Shown piece after piece: positions 34,829-44,362 of a DNA stretch of 64,000 nucleotides (its first letter is position 1; each line of letters opens with the position of its first letter). A model generated the notes under the pieces. The model was not told the DNA's origin. It made no database searches and saw only the letters and a program-made list of their open reading frames with translations. The stretch covers positions 1-64,000 of the forward strand of contig DATGZN010000075.1 in assembly GCA_035297145.1 (NCBI GenBank). Direction: 5' to 3'. Made by a program: the position numbers and the translations under genes. The stretch is from QHXW01 sp035297145. Lineage in GTDB: Bacteria > Acidobacteriota > Terriglobia > Bryobacterales > Bryobacteraceae.

Positions 34829-37800
34829 ATGCAAACGAAACCATTTAGCATTTGCTTGTTTCTGTTTTCTGTTTTTGCGCAGGCTATGTTTGCGCAAACC
34901 ACCGGAACCATCGCAGGCACGGTGAAAGACTCCACGGGATCGGTGATTCCGGGCGCCAAGGTGACGGCCAGACTCGAAGGCGCCGCGGTTACGCGTCCCG
35001 CCATCAGCGACGCCACGGGCGACTTTGTTCTCCCTTCCGTGCCGGTGGGCGCGTACACGGTCGAGATCGAGGCCACGGGATTTAAGAAGTTTGTCCAGCC
35101 GCACGTGGAAGTCACGCTGGGGCACGTCATCAACGTGAATCCGGTGTTGGAGCTTGGCGAGGTCACGCAAACGGTCGAAGTCCAGGCCGAAGCGGCGCAG
35201 GTGGAGACCACCAGCACACAGCTCGGGGCCGTGGTGAATTCCCGGGCGGTGGTCAACCTGCCGCTGAACTCACGCGACACTTACCAGTTGTTGCAGCTCC
35301 AGCCGGGCGTGCAGTCGCAGCAGGGGTACGATCTGTTCGCCGGCAGCGAGAATGCCGGCGTTGTATCGGTAAACGGCGGCCGCGGCCGGTCGAACAACTT
35401 CAACGTGAACGGCGGTGACGCCAACGATCTTTTCATTGCCACACCGGCAATCGAGCCTTCGCCCGATACCATCGAGGAATTTCGCGTTCTGACCAACACA
35501 TTTGACGCCGAGTACGGGCGCAACTCCGGCTCTGTGGTCAATGTGGTGACCAAGGGCGGCACCAACGAATTTCACGGAGATACTTACGAATTTTTCCGCA
35601 ACCGCGCGCTCAACACCCGCGGCTTTTTTGACACGGAGAAGCCCAAGTTCAACCAGAATCAGTACGGCGGAGTTTTTGGCGGTCCCATCAAAAAGAATCG
35701 CACCTTCTTCTTCATTTCCGCTGAAGACCGCGACATCCGCCAGGGTATTTCGTCCAACCTGGTCACCGTCCCCACTGTCGCCGAGCGCGGCGGCGACTTC
35801 TCTCAGGGCCCCAGCGGACCGCAAAACCCGTTTGGCGGCACGCTGAACGATGCTTATCTGGCGGGCGTGCTCAACCAAAGGCCCGGATGCGCAGGCGCTG
35901 TGGCGCAGCAAGGGGGCGCCCCGTTGGCGGCGGGCACGGCCTGGACCGCCATTTTTCCCAACAACAAAATCCCGACGCAATGTTTTGACCAGACAGCGCT
36001 CGACCTCATGAATCAGTACGTACCGCTAGCCAACCGCGGCATCAACCAGCTCCAGCTAGTGCCGGTGGAAGCCAGCAATGCGATTCAGACCACGACCAAA
36101 ATCGACCACCGCATCAACGACGCGCACCAGCTGAGTTTCTACTATTTCCTGGATGATTCCAACGACGCGCGGCCCTTCTCCCGCTTCCAGCAGGCTGGCG
36201 CCGACGTGCCCGGTTTCGGCTCGAACTACAGCAGCCGCAACCAGCAGTTCAATCTGAGCGAGACCTGGATTGCGAGCCCCAGCTTAGTGAACGAAGCGCG
36301 GTTCACGTACTTCCGTGAGGGCCAGCTCAGCTTTAACCATCCGCTGAATACACACCTGGTGCAGAACTCATGCAAAACCGTGCCCGCTTCCCAATGCTTC
36401 CAGGATCCGGCCAATCCCGCGGCCGGCATCACACCCAACCTGGGAGCTGACCGTGAGGGGGTGCCTTTCATCACGCTGGCCGGAGGATTCACCATCGGAA
36501 ACAATTACGAAGGGGAGTTGCCGCAGATCGGCAACAGCTTTCAGTGGTCCGACAGCCTGAGCAAAGTGATGGGCTCGCACACCATGAAGTTCGGGGGGGA
36601 CGTGCGGCGCATGCGTTTCGATCAAACGCTCTACTACAACGTCAACGGCTGGCCCATATTTAACGGCGGGGGCAGCAACGACGTTGGCGCTGACGACATT
36701 TTTCCCGATTACTTGCTCGGCCTTCCGGCCAGCTACAGCCAGGGCTCGGCGCAGGCAGAACACGTGCGCAGCACCGCACTCTACGTGTTCGCGCAAGATA
36801 GCTGGAAGCTTCGCAAGAATCTTACGTTGAATTACGGGCTGCGCTGGGAACTGACCACTCCGATTCACGACATCGGCCGGAAGGTGCAGACGTTCCGTCC
36901 GGGTGAAGCCACGCAAGTTTTTCCTTGCCAGCTTGGCGCCAGCAATCCGTTGATTCAGACTTTCGGCACGAATAACTGCAACCCGGGGAGCGCCGGGGAA
37001 TCCGTGTTCCCACTGGGCGAAGTGGTTCCGGGCGACCCAGGCGTGCCCGAAGCGCTGACTCAGACCTACTACAAGTCCTTCGCTCCGCGCATCGGGCTGG
37101 CCTGGAGTCCATCGGCTGATTCGGGCATTGGACATGCGCTTTTCGGCGGCGCGGGCAAAACCAGCTTTCGGATGGGCTATGGCATTTTTTACAATCCCGT
37201 CGAGCAACTGGTGCTGGAGCAGTTCAGCGCCGAGCCTCCGTTCGGTGGCAGCTCCACCTTCAGCAATGTTCTGTTCAATACACCGTTCATTGGCCAGAAT
37301 GGGACGCAGTATCCGAACCCGTTCAACGGAATTCTGAATCCCACGCGTGGCCAGCCCGTCGATTGGTCCATCTTTCGGCCCATCATTCTATATGGCGAGT
37401 TCCAGCCTACTCTGAAAACGCAATATGCCGAGCAGTACAACTTCACCATCCAGCGGCAAGTGGCGGGAGACACGCTATTGCAATTTGCCTATGTGGGTTC
37501 GCAGGGCCACCGTTTGCTGGCGAGCCACGATCTCAACTATGGGCAGGCGCAGCCCTGCAACGATCTCAACCGGCTCTCCCAATTGGCCAATGATCCGAAC
37601 CTTGCTTGCGGTCCGTTCTTCGCCGATTCGTCGTTCAACATCGCCGCGAATGAAATTCCAGCGGGATTCACGCTGCATCTGCCGTACGGTTCGGTGAAGA
37701 CAGTGACTGGGCCGAATCCGAATCCCATCACCATCGTCGGCCTGCGCCAGTACTCTTCACCGCTTTGCCAGCCGACGACGGGTGTGGGGTGCCCGCCGGA

Positions 37801-38575
37801 TGGCGTTCCGGTGTTCTCGAGCATCTTTGCCGAGGACACCATCGGGAACTCCAACTACAATTCGCTCCAACTCAGCGCGGAGAAGCGCTTCTCGAAAGGC
37901 CTGCAGTTCCAGGCGGCGTACACTTTGAGCAAATCGATCGACGACGCGTCGAGTTTCGAGAACAGCCTGATTCCGCTCAACTACCGCCTGAGCCGCTCGC
38001 TATCGCTGTTCGATGCACGCCAGCGGCTGGTTTTCAGCTACTTCTACGAGCTTCCCAAGTTCTCGGGTTTTACAGGTCTTGCCAGCAAGGTGCTGAACGG
38101 ATGGGAAACCTCGGGGATTCTTTCCTTCCAATCGGGCTTCCCGATATTCATTACCTCCTCCGACGATGTCGAGCTGATGAACAGCTTTCAATTCACGTAT
38201 CCGGGCGAGCCGGATATGATCGCGCCGCTGCACCGGCTTGATCCGCGCAATCCCAATAACCTCGCCTTCGATCCGTCGGCGTTCCAGCAAGTGCCGCTTT
38301 CGCAACAGGGCCGCCTGGGAACTTCTCCGCGGTCGGTCTGCTGCGGCCCGGGCATCAACAACATCGACTTCAGCATGTTGAAAGATACGCAGATCACGGA
38401 GCGTTTCAAAGTGGAGTTTCGTGGCGAGTTCTTCAACATCGCCAATCATGCGCAATTCAGCTCCGTAGATGGCAATATTTCCGATGGCCCGGTTTCGCAG
38501 GGAGGGACGTTTGGAAAAGTGATTCGCGCGCGCGATCCTCGGCTGATCCAATTCGCGCTGAAGCTGATTTTTTGA
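34829..38575 (+). CDS. TonB-dependent receptor, Oar-like (second copy)
   Basis: The protein is 1248 residues. The signal peptide ends at MFAQT. A CarboxypepD_reg domain (TIAGTVKDSTGSVIPGAK) covers ~25-110. The plug includes LNSRDTYQLLQLQPGVQS and NNFNVNGGDANDLF. The barrel ends in RLIQFALKLIF. It lies upstream of a polyamine/GABA-type cluster but is separated from it by a REP-like element, so its ligand cannot be read from context. A possible promoter is TTGACT, 17 bp, TTAACC about 100 bp upstream. Confidence 0.93.
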   Translation: MQTKPFSICLFLFSVFAQAMFAQTTGTIAGTVKDSTGSVIPGAKVTARLEGAAVTRPAISDATGDFVLPSVPVGAYTVEIEATGFKKFVQPHVEVTLGHVINVNPVLELGEVTQTVEVQAEAAQVETTSTQLGAVVNSRAVVNLPLNSRDTYQLLQLQPGVQSQQGYDLFAGSENAGVVSVNGGRGRSNNFNVNGGDANDLFIATPAIEPSPDTIEEFRVLTNTFDAEYGRNSGSVVNVVTKGGTNEFHGDTYEFFRNRALNTRGFFDTEKPKFNQNQYGGVFGGPIKKNRTFFFISAEDRDIRQGISSNLVTVPTVAERGGDFSQGPSGPQNPFGGTLNDAYLAGVLNQRPGCAGAVAQQGGAPLAAGTAWTAIFPNNKIPTQCFDQTALDLMNQYVPLANRGINQLQLVPVEASNAIQTTTKIDHRINDAHQLSFYYFLDDSNDARPFSRFQQAGADVPGFGSNYSSRNQQFNLSETWIASPSLVNEARFTYFREGQLSFNHPLNTHLVQNSCKTVPASQCFQDPANPAAGITPNLGADREGVPFITLAGGFTIGNNYEGELPQIGNSFQWSDSLSKVMGSHTMKFGGDVRRMRFDQTLYYNVNGWPIFNGGGSNDVGADDIFPDYLLGLPASYSQGSAQAEHVRSTALYVFAQDSWKLRKNLTLNYGLRWELTTPIHDIGRKVQTFRPGEATQVFPCQLGASNPLIQTFGTNNCNPGSAGESVFPLGEVVPGDPGVPEALTQTYYKSFAPRIGLAWSPSADSGIGHALFGGAGKTSFRMGYGIFYNPVEQLVLEQFSAEPPFGGSSTFSNVLFNTPFIGQNGTQYPNPFNGILNPTRGQPVDWSIFRPIILYGEFQPTLKTQYAEQYNFTIQRQVAGDTLLQFAYVGSQGHRLLASHDLNYGQAQPCNDLNRLSQLANDPNLACGPFFADSSFNIAANEIPAGFTLHLPYGSVKTVTGPNPNPITIVGLRQYSSPLCQPTTGVGCPPDGVPVFSSIFAEDTIGNSNYNSLQLSAEKRFSKGLQFQAAYTLSKSIDDASSFENSLIPLNYRLSRSLSLFDARQRLVFSYFYELPKFSGFTGLASKVLNGWETSGILSFQSGFPIFITSSDDVELMNSFQFTYPGEPDMIAPLHRLDPRNPNNLAFDPSAFQQVPLSQQGRLGTSPRSVCCGPGINNIDFSMLKDTQITERFKVEFRGEFFNIANHAQFSSVDGNISDGPVSQGGTFGKVIRARDPRLIQFALKLIF

Positions 38576-38599
38576 TAATGCGATCGTTGTGCAACTCGG

Positions 38600-38688
38600 C
38601 AATTCGGGGACAGGCAACGAAATTCCGGAATGGGAGGTACGATGCTCTGGGCGGTCAGCTCAGAATTTCGAAGCCAGTCCCCGAATTG
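38600..38688. repeat. REP-like inverted repeat, copy A (89 bp)
   Basis: The left arm CAATTCGGGGACAGGCAACG continues AAATTC and is inverted at 38663-38688 with 3 mismatches in 26. It can form a long hairpin. It lies between the TonB receptor and aminotransferase genes, and copy B at 47772 has a similar centre. Confidence 0.8.
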
Positions 38689-38763
38689 GACCTATGCTGC
38701 TAACCTTTTATGAACGGCACTGAAGCAACACAAACTTGACGATTCCCAAGGAGATCCTTCCCG

Positions 38764-40137
38764 ATGTACCCGGCGTTACAGAAAGAAATCGAGCTCTACA
38801 AGAAACGCACCCCCCGCTCGCACGAAGCGCACACGAAAGCCGCCAAACGCGTCCCGCTTGGCGTGGCTAGCAACTACCGGTTTTACGATCCCTATCCGCT
38901 GTTCGTAGCCGAGGGCCACGGCGGGCACATCCGCGACTTGGATGGCAATGACTACATCGATCACAACCTCTGCTACGGCGCGCTCATGGCAGGCCACGGC
39001 CATCCCGCGGTGATTCGGGCTGTCGAAAAGCAACTGAAGCTTGGCACGCTCTACGGCATGTGCCACCCGATGGAGCTCGAGCTGGCCGAAGAGATTTGCG
39101 CGCGCTTCCCAGTGGATATGGTGCGGTTCAACAACAGCGGCAATGAAGCCACAATGTTCGCCATTCGCTTGGCGCGCGCCGCTACCGGGCGCATGCGCAT
39201 CGTGAAAATGGAAGGCGGCTATCACGGCGGCCACGATGCCGTTTCCGTCAGCGTGAAACCCAAGTCGGGCCAATTTGGCGATCCCGCAAACCCCACGCCT
39301 GTGGTTTCGAGCGCCGGCACTTTGCAGGCGATCACCGAGTACACGCTAGTGGCTCCTTTCAACGATCTCGCCGCCATGGAGCGGCTTTTCGCGCGCCACT
39401 CGAGCGAGATCGCCGGAGTGATTCTCGAGCCCATCATGATGAATATCGGCGTTTGCATGCCCGACGACGGATATCTGCAAGGGTTGCGCGAAATCACCGC
39501 GCGTCACGGTGCCATGCTGATCTTCGACGAAGTGAAGACCGGTGCGAAGCTGTCGCGCGGCGGCGCGTGTGAGTACTACGGCATTAAGCCTGACATCATC
39601 ACGCTCGGCAAGTCGATCGGCGGCGGCTTTCCGCTGGCGGCGTTCGCGGCAAGTACAGAGACCATGCAGCAGATCGCCCAGCAGAAGATGTTTCACGCCG
39701 GTACCTATAACACCAACCCGGTGGTCATGGCCGCCGGACTTGCGGCGTTCCGTGAAGTGCTGACGCCCGCGTGCTACGAGCACATCAACCGCCTCAGCGC
39801 CAGGCTCGTCAGCGGTTACCAGCAGATTATTCAGAAGACGGGCATGAACGCCTACGCGATCGGCGCCTGTGCCAACGGCGCGCTGATGTTTTACTCCAAG
39901 CCGGTTCGCAACTACCGCGACTGGTACGACATCGACCACGAGGTCTGGATGCACTACTGGTTCGGCATGGTGAACCGCGGGGTGATGGCGCAGCCGTACT
40001 GGTGGGACGAGCAATGGACCATTTCGGTGCAGCACACCGACGCGGACATCGACCATCACTTGCAAGTCTTCGCGGAGATCGCGCCGGCCATCGCCACTGC
40101 GCAACAGGAGCGGCTGGCGGTTCCGCTGCACGCGTAG
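38764..40137 (+). CDS. Class III PLP-dependent aminotransferase (glutamate-1-semialdehyde aminomutase-like)
   Basis: The protein is 457 residues. PLP site: Lys in ITLGKSIGGGFPLAA, Asp in LIFDEVKTG. Substrate-side motifs are FNNSGNEATMFAIRLARA and GGYHGGHD. AAGGAGATCC precedes the ATG. It is like GSA aminomutase in sequence but longer, and it heads a cluster with an amino acid permease, an aldehyde dehydrogenase, GabT and a PotABCD-like transporter. A role in amine or amino acid catabolism is therefore more likely than haem synthesis. Confidence 0.87.
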   Translation: MYPALQKEIELYKKRTPRSHEAHTKAAKRVPLGVASNYRFYDPYPLFVAEGHGGHIRDLDGNDYIDHNLCYGALMAGHGHPAVIRAVEKQLKLGTLYGMCHPMELELAEEICARFPVDMVRFNNSGNEATMFAIRLARAATGRMRIVKMEGGYHGGHDAVSVSVKPKSGQFGDPANPTPVVSSAGTLQAITEYTLVAPFNDLAAMERLFARHSSEIAGVILEPIMMNIGVCMPDDGYLQGLREITARHGAMLIFDEVKTGAKLSRGGACEYYGIKPDIITLGKSIGGGFPLAAFAASTETMQQIAQQKMFHAGTYNTNPVVMAAGLAAFREVLTPACYEHINRLSARLVSGYQQIIQKTGMNAYAIGACANGALMFYSKPVRNYRDWYDIDHEVWMHYWFGMVNRGVMAQPYWWDEQWTISVQHTDADIDHHLQVFAEIAPAIATAQQERLAVPLHA

Positions 40138-40145
40138 CCGCATCC

Positions 40146-41546
40146 ATGGCCACCGGAAGCACAGAGCCAGCAGTCGCCCACGCCGCGCCGCAACTGAAGC
40201 GCGTTCTCGGCACCTGGGACCTGACGTGGCTCTGTGTGGTGGCCATTACCAACCTGAACGTTGTCCCCGTCATAGCTTCGAACGGCCCTGTCACCACCTG
40301 GCTATGGCTGCTAGCGCTCGCCTTCTTTTTCTGGCCACAGGGCATCGCGGTCATTGAGCTTGCCCAGCGCTTCCCGGCCGAGGGCGGCATTTACATCTGG
40401 GCCAAGGAAACCTTTGGGGATTTTCACGGGTTCATGTGCGGTTGGTGCTACTGGACCACCAACATGTTCTTCATCCCCACGCTCTTGTTTTACCTGGCCG
40501 GCATTCCGGCCTACATTGGCGGCAAGGCTACAGCTCATCTCTCGTCCGACGGCACGTTCTTCTTCCTGCTCACGACAGGGCTGCTCTGGCTCACCGTGAT
40601 TCTCAATATTCGGGGAATGGGGGTGGGGAAATGGATTAACAACCTTGGCGGTATGGGCACCCTGATCGCGACACTCGTGCTGATCGCGCTGGGCGTCTCA
40701 GTGTTGCTCCGCGGCGGCGTCGCCCTGAAGTTTAGCGATTTCGGTTTCGGCGGCGATTACCGGCTGATCTCGGCGTTCGGTGTGATCTGCTTCGGCCTGG
40801 TGGGGCTGGAGCTTGGGCCGGTCATGGGTGACGAGATCCATGACCCGCGCCGGACGGTGCCTAAGGCGGTAGTCTACGGCGGCCTGCTCTCGGGTGTGCT
40901 CTACGTGGGCGCGACGCTCTCTGTTCTGCTCTCCGTGCCGCAGCGCGACGTCGTGGTGGTGCAGGGAGTGTTGCAGGCTGTGGACAAGATGACCGCAGGC
41001 CAAAACCTGGGCTGGCTGCTTGCGCCGCTGGCCGTGCTGATGTGCGCCGCCATTGCCGGCTCGGTCTCGGCGTGGGCGGCTGGCTCCGCGCGCGTGATGT
41101 TCGTGAGCGGTCTTGACCGGTACCTGCCCGCCGAGCTTGGCAGGATTCATCCGCGCTACAACACGCCGCACATCGCGCTGGTGGCCCAGGGCCTCATCTG
41201 CACCGCGCTCATCGCCATGAGCTTCATTGGCGCCGGCGTCAAGGAGGCGTATGTCACGCTGCTCGATATGGCCGTTGTCCTCCAGATGCTCTCGTATCTT
41301 TATTTATTCGCCGTGCTGCTCATGGTGGTGCGCAAAGGCCAGAATCTCTATCTCAGCCGGACCAAGCTCTGGTTCGCTGCCACCAGCGGTCTTGCCGCCA
41401 CCACCATCGGCCTGATCGTCGCGTTTATCCCGTCTCACCAGATCACTTCCATCTGGATCTTCGAGGGCAAGATGATTGTGTCGTGCACGGTGTTCCTGGG
41501 GCTGGCGGGGGCGTTATTTCGGTATTATTCGCGGCGGCGGGCCTGA
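40146..41546 (+). CDS. APC-family amino acid/polyamine permease
   Basis: The protein has 466 residues and about twelve membrane helices. APC signatures: LTWLCVVAITNLNVVPVIAS, RFPAEGGIYIWAKETFGDFH and CFGLVGLELGPVMGDEIHDP. The ATG at 40146 is 8 bp after the aminotransferase stop. The frame stays open into the previous gene, but that part is an out-of-phase shadow. Substrate probably an amine or amino acid used by the adjacent enzymes. Confidence 0.9.
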   Translation: MATGSTEPAVAHAAPQLKRVLGTWDLTWLCVVAITNLNVVPVIASNGPVTTWLWLLALAFFFWPQGIAVIELAQRFPAEGGIYIWAKETFGDFHGFMCGWCYWTTNMFFIPTLLFYLAGIPAYIGGKATAHLSSDGTFFFLLTTGLLWLTVILNIRGMGVGKWINNLGGMGTLIATLVLIALGVSVLLRGGVALKFSDFGFGGDYRLISAFGVICFGLVGLELGPVMGDEIHDPRRTVPKAVVYGGLLSGVLYVGATLSVLLSVPQRDVVVVQGVLQAVDKMTAGQNLGWLLAPLAVLMCAAIAGSVSAWAAGSARVMFVSGLDRYLPAELGRIHPRYNTPHIALVAQGLICTALIAMSFIGAGVKEAYVTLLDMAVVLQMLSYLYLFAVLLMVVRKGQNLYLSRTKLWFAATSGLAATTIGLIVAFIPSHQITSIWIFEGKMIVSCTVFLGLAGALFRYYSRRRA

Positions 41547-41593
41547 ATTGAATCATCACGAGCCCACACAGCATCTGTAGCTCTGAGGCGTTC

Positions 41594-42436
41594 GTGTTGC
41601 GCTACTTGCAGAGTGTCCTCTGGCTGGCTCTAATTGCGTGTCCTTTCGGAATCGCACGCATTCCGTGCCGCGCTGCGGAAGTCAGCGAAATTGTGCAGCG
41701 GGCAACGGCGGCACTGAATTCGGACTGGGCGTCCGACCCCTTGTACGCGTGCATCGAAAGAGACGAAGTTCAAAAGGGCGAAAAACTGACCAGCAAGACC
41801 TTCGAGGTTGTCATGATCGAGGGCTCTGATTACTACTTTCCCCTCGCCGTCAACGACCAGCCCCTGTCACCCGATCGCCAAAGGGAAGAACTCATCAAGT
41901 TGAAGAACGAAGTGCGGCACCGCAAGAGTGAAAGCCCTTCGGCTCGCCGCGCTCGCATTAACTCCTGGAAAAAGAAACGCGACGAAAACGGCGAGCTGCT
42001 GCTCGACTTCCCTACGGTGCTGACATTTCGGTTGCTGGGTGAGGAGGCAAAGAACGGCCATTCCGCTTACGTTCTCTCCGCAACCCCGATGCCAGGTATC
42101 GTGCCCACCACTCGCGCCGGGAAAGTGCTCTCCGGTATCCAAGGGAAGGCGTGGGTTGAAAAGGATACCCTGCACCCGATGCTCGTGGAATGCACCGTGG
42201 TAACTCCCGTTCCGGTTTACGGCGCTCTGGCTAGCGTTCTTCCCGGAACGGAGATCGAAATCAAGATGACTCCGGTGACGGATTCCACCTGGCTGATCGA
42301 CGAGGTCTCCACGAAGCTGAACGTCTCGAAACTCCGCGTGTTCAAGTCCACTGCGGTAACGCGTTCCACCTACACCCAATACCGCCCCAACTCCTCCGTG
42401 GTGGAGGAACTTCTGGCCAAGGCCGGCCAGCAATAG
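41594..42436 (+). CDS. Exported hypothetical protein, outer-membrane-lipoprotein-sorting-like
   Basis: The protein is 280 residues from a GTG start with a signal peptide (LALIACPFGIARIPCRAAE). SEIVQRATAAL at the N-terminus and the beta-rich remainder (KVLSGIQGKAWVEKDTLHPM, LPGTEIEIKMTPV) recall the LolA/LppX fold common among acidobacterial exported proteins. No catalytic motif. It is 47 bp downstream of the permease gene. Confidence 0.72.
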   Translation: MLRYLQSVLWLALIACPFGIARIPCRAAEVSEIVQRATAALNSDWASDPLYACIERDEVQKGEKLTSKTFEVVMIEGSDYYFPLAVNDQPLSPDRQREELIKLKNEVRHRKSESPSARRARINSWKKKRDENGELLLDFPTVLTFRLLGEEAKNGHSAYVLSATPMPGIVPTTRAGKVLSGIQGKAWVEKDTLHPMLVECTVVTPVPVYGALASVLPGTEIEIKMTPVTDSTWLIDEVSTKLNVSKLRVFKSTAVTRSTYTQYRPNSSVVEELLAKAGQQ

Positions 42437-42564
42437 TGATCCGTTAACGAAAGAACATATTGTGGCCGATGCCAGTGCCAGTTATTCTGTCAATCAGAAG
42501 CCTGGCAACCGGCATGTGAGTTTCCAGGCGTCTGAAATCCACCTCGAAGAGTGAGATCAAGACG

Positions 42565-42687
42565 ATGGAAGCAATGGTGATTGGCGCGGCTTTGGTCGGC
42601 AGTATGGCGACGGCGTTTGTGGTTCAAAGAGCCGTGCTGGGCGTTATGTTTCGCGCGCTCCATCGTAGCAAGCCCACCCGGCAATAG
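42565..42687 (+). CDS. Small single-span membrane protein, 40 residues
   Basis: ATG at 42565 follows the purine-rich GAGTGAGA. The peptide MEAMVIGAALVGSMATAFVV is a clean membrane helix, followed by LGVMFRALHRSKPTRQ and a TAG stop. It is the only coding signal in the 465-bp gap 42437-42901. Short proteins with this layout seem common in Acidobacteria. Function unknown. Confidence 0.5.
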   Translation: MEAMVIGAALVGSMATAFVVQRAVLGVMFRALHRSKPTRQ

Positions 42688-42901
42688 TCTGGCGTTGTAA
42701 ATCCCCACCGGAACCTGTCCCGCCTCACACGAACATGCGCAACTGTCGCCTGGTTTGATCGCATTTCTGCTCGATTCGTTGCAGGCGGCTGCCGAAGTCG
42801 GGTAACTGCCGGCTGACATAGTAACCCGCAGCCGGTCGCCATCACTGCACTTCCGATCACATCCCTACATAATGTTAAGATTCTTCGATTCGGGTCTTTC
42901 C

Positions 42902-44362
42902 ATGAAACGTTACCGCATGTACATCAACGGTGAGTTCGCCGAGAGCCGCTCCGGCAAGACCTTCCCCGTGATCGATCCCTCAACCGAAGAAATCATTGCC
43001 GAAGTGCCTGATGCCGGCGAGGCGGATATTGATGCCGCCGTCGGAGCCGCGCGTGCTGCTTTTGATTCCGGCCCGTGGCCGCAGACTACGGCCCAGGAGC
43101 GCGGGCGTCTCCTGTTCCGGCTGGCTGAGCGCGTGCGCCGCGAAGCGCCTATGCTCGCGGAGCTTGAGGCGCGTAACTCCGGCAAGCCGATTGTTGAAGC
43201 TGAGTTCGACATCAACGATGTCGCCACCTGCTTCGAGTATTACGGCGGTCTCGCCACCAAGGTCATGGGCTACGTGAACCCTGTGCCCGACAACGCGCTG
43301 AGCCTGTCACTCCGCGAACCTGTGGGCGTCGCGGCGCAGATCATTCCCTGGAATTACCCGCTGCTCATGGCGGCCTGGAAGCTCGCGCCTGCCCTGGCCG
43401 CCGGATGCACATGCGTCTTGAAGCCCGCCGAACAGACGCCCCTCACCGCGCTTGAACTCGCCGGTTGGCTCACGGAGATCGGCTTTCCGCCCGGCGTGGT
43501 CAACATCGTGACTGGATTTGGCGAGACTGCCGGTGCGCCGCTGGTGGGGCATCCGGGCGTAGACAAAGTCGCTTTCACCGGCAGTGCCGCGGTCGGCAAG
43601 TTGATTTTGAAAGCGGCCGCCGATACCATCAAGCGCGTTACGTTGGAGCTGGGCGGAAAGTCTCCCAACATTTTCTTCGCCGACGCCGATTTCGAAGCCG
43701 CGGTCGACGGCGCCCTTTTCGGAGTGTTCATCAACCAGGGCGAAGTCTGCTCGGCCGGTAGCCGGATACTGGTGGAGAAGCCGATTTACTCCCGCTTTGT
43801 CGAAGCCATCACCGAGAAGGCGAAGAGGATCAAGCTTGGAGCGCCGCTCGACCGCTCGACCAAGATGGGGCCGCTCGTCAGCAAGGAGCAATACGAGCGC
43901 GTGCAATCTTACGTAACAATCGGTAAGCAAGAAGCGAAGCTGACGGCAGGGGGCGGCCGTCCCGCGGGCCTGGGGCGGGGCTACTATATCGAGCCAACCA
44001 TCTTCGCGGACGTGGACAACAGCGCCCGCATTGCACGCGAAGAGATCTTCGGCCCCGTAGCAGCGGTCATTCCGTTCACGGATGAAGCCGCTGCCATCCG
44101 CATCGCCAATGACTCGCCATACGGGCTTGCCGCCGCTGTGTGGTCGCGTGACATCTTCAAGGCATTTCGCGTGGTAAAAGCGCTGCGCGCCGGCATCGTC
44201 TGGGTGAATCACATGCAGCCGACTTATGTAGAAGCGCCGTGGGGCGGCTACAAGCAGTCCGGATTTGGCCGAGAGCTGGGGCCGTGGGGCATCGAGGAGT
44301 ACCTGGAAACGAAACAGGTGCACATCAACCTCAACGAGCAGCCTATCGGGTGGTATTCGTGA
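42902..44362 (+). CDS. Aldehyde dehydrogenase (gamma-aminobutyraldehyde/betaine aldehyde type)
   Basis: The protein is 486 residues. Catalytic Cys in NQGEVCSAGSR, catalytic Glu in LELGGKSPN, NAD-binding region FTGSAAVGKLI and IIPWNYPLLMAAWK. ATG 42902 (MKRYRMYINGEF) fits the family start; an upstream ATG at 42872 would add 10 residues. It oxidises an aldehyde to acid, likely 4-aminobutanal to GABA, given the GabT-like gene that overlaps its end (GTGA). Confidence 0.92.
   Translation: MKRYRMYINGEFAESRSGKTFPVIDPSTEEIIAEVPDAGEADIDAAVGAARAAFDSGPWPQTTAQERGRLLFRLAERVRREAPMLAELEARNSGKPIVEAEFDINDVATCFEYYGGLATKVMGYVNPVPDNALSLSLREPVGVAAQIIPWNYPLLMAAWKLAPALAAGCTCVLKPAEQTPLTALELAGWLTEIGFPPGVVNIVTGFGETAGAPLVGHPGVDKVAFTGSAAVGKLILKAAADTIKRVTLELGGKSPNIFFADADFEAAVDGALFGVFINQGEVCSAGSRILVEKPIYSRFVEAITEKAKRIKLGAPLDRSTKMGPLVSKEQYERVQSYVTIGKQEAKLTAGGGRPAGLGRGYYIEPTIFADVDNSARIAREEIFGPVAAVIPFTDEAAAIRIANDSPYGLAAAVWSRDIFKAFRVVKALRAGIVWVNHMQPTYVEAPWGGYKQSGFGRELGPWGIEEYLETKQVHINLNEQPIGWYS

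Noticed and set aside
39771..40145. Extended N-terminus of the APC permease
   Set aside because: It overlaps the aminotransferase gene in another frame and is Arg-rich; the family N-terminus begins after ATG 40146.
42490..42819. 109-codon frame on the minus strand in the gap before the aldehyde dehydrogenase gene
   Set aside because: No domain, hydrophobic segment or ribosome binding site; the plus-strand 40-residue membrane peptide explains the region better.
43307..44323. A 338-codon open frame on the minus strand
   Set aside because: Entirely inside the aldehyde dehydrogenase gene, which has intact catalytic residues.
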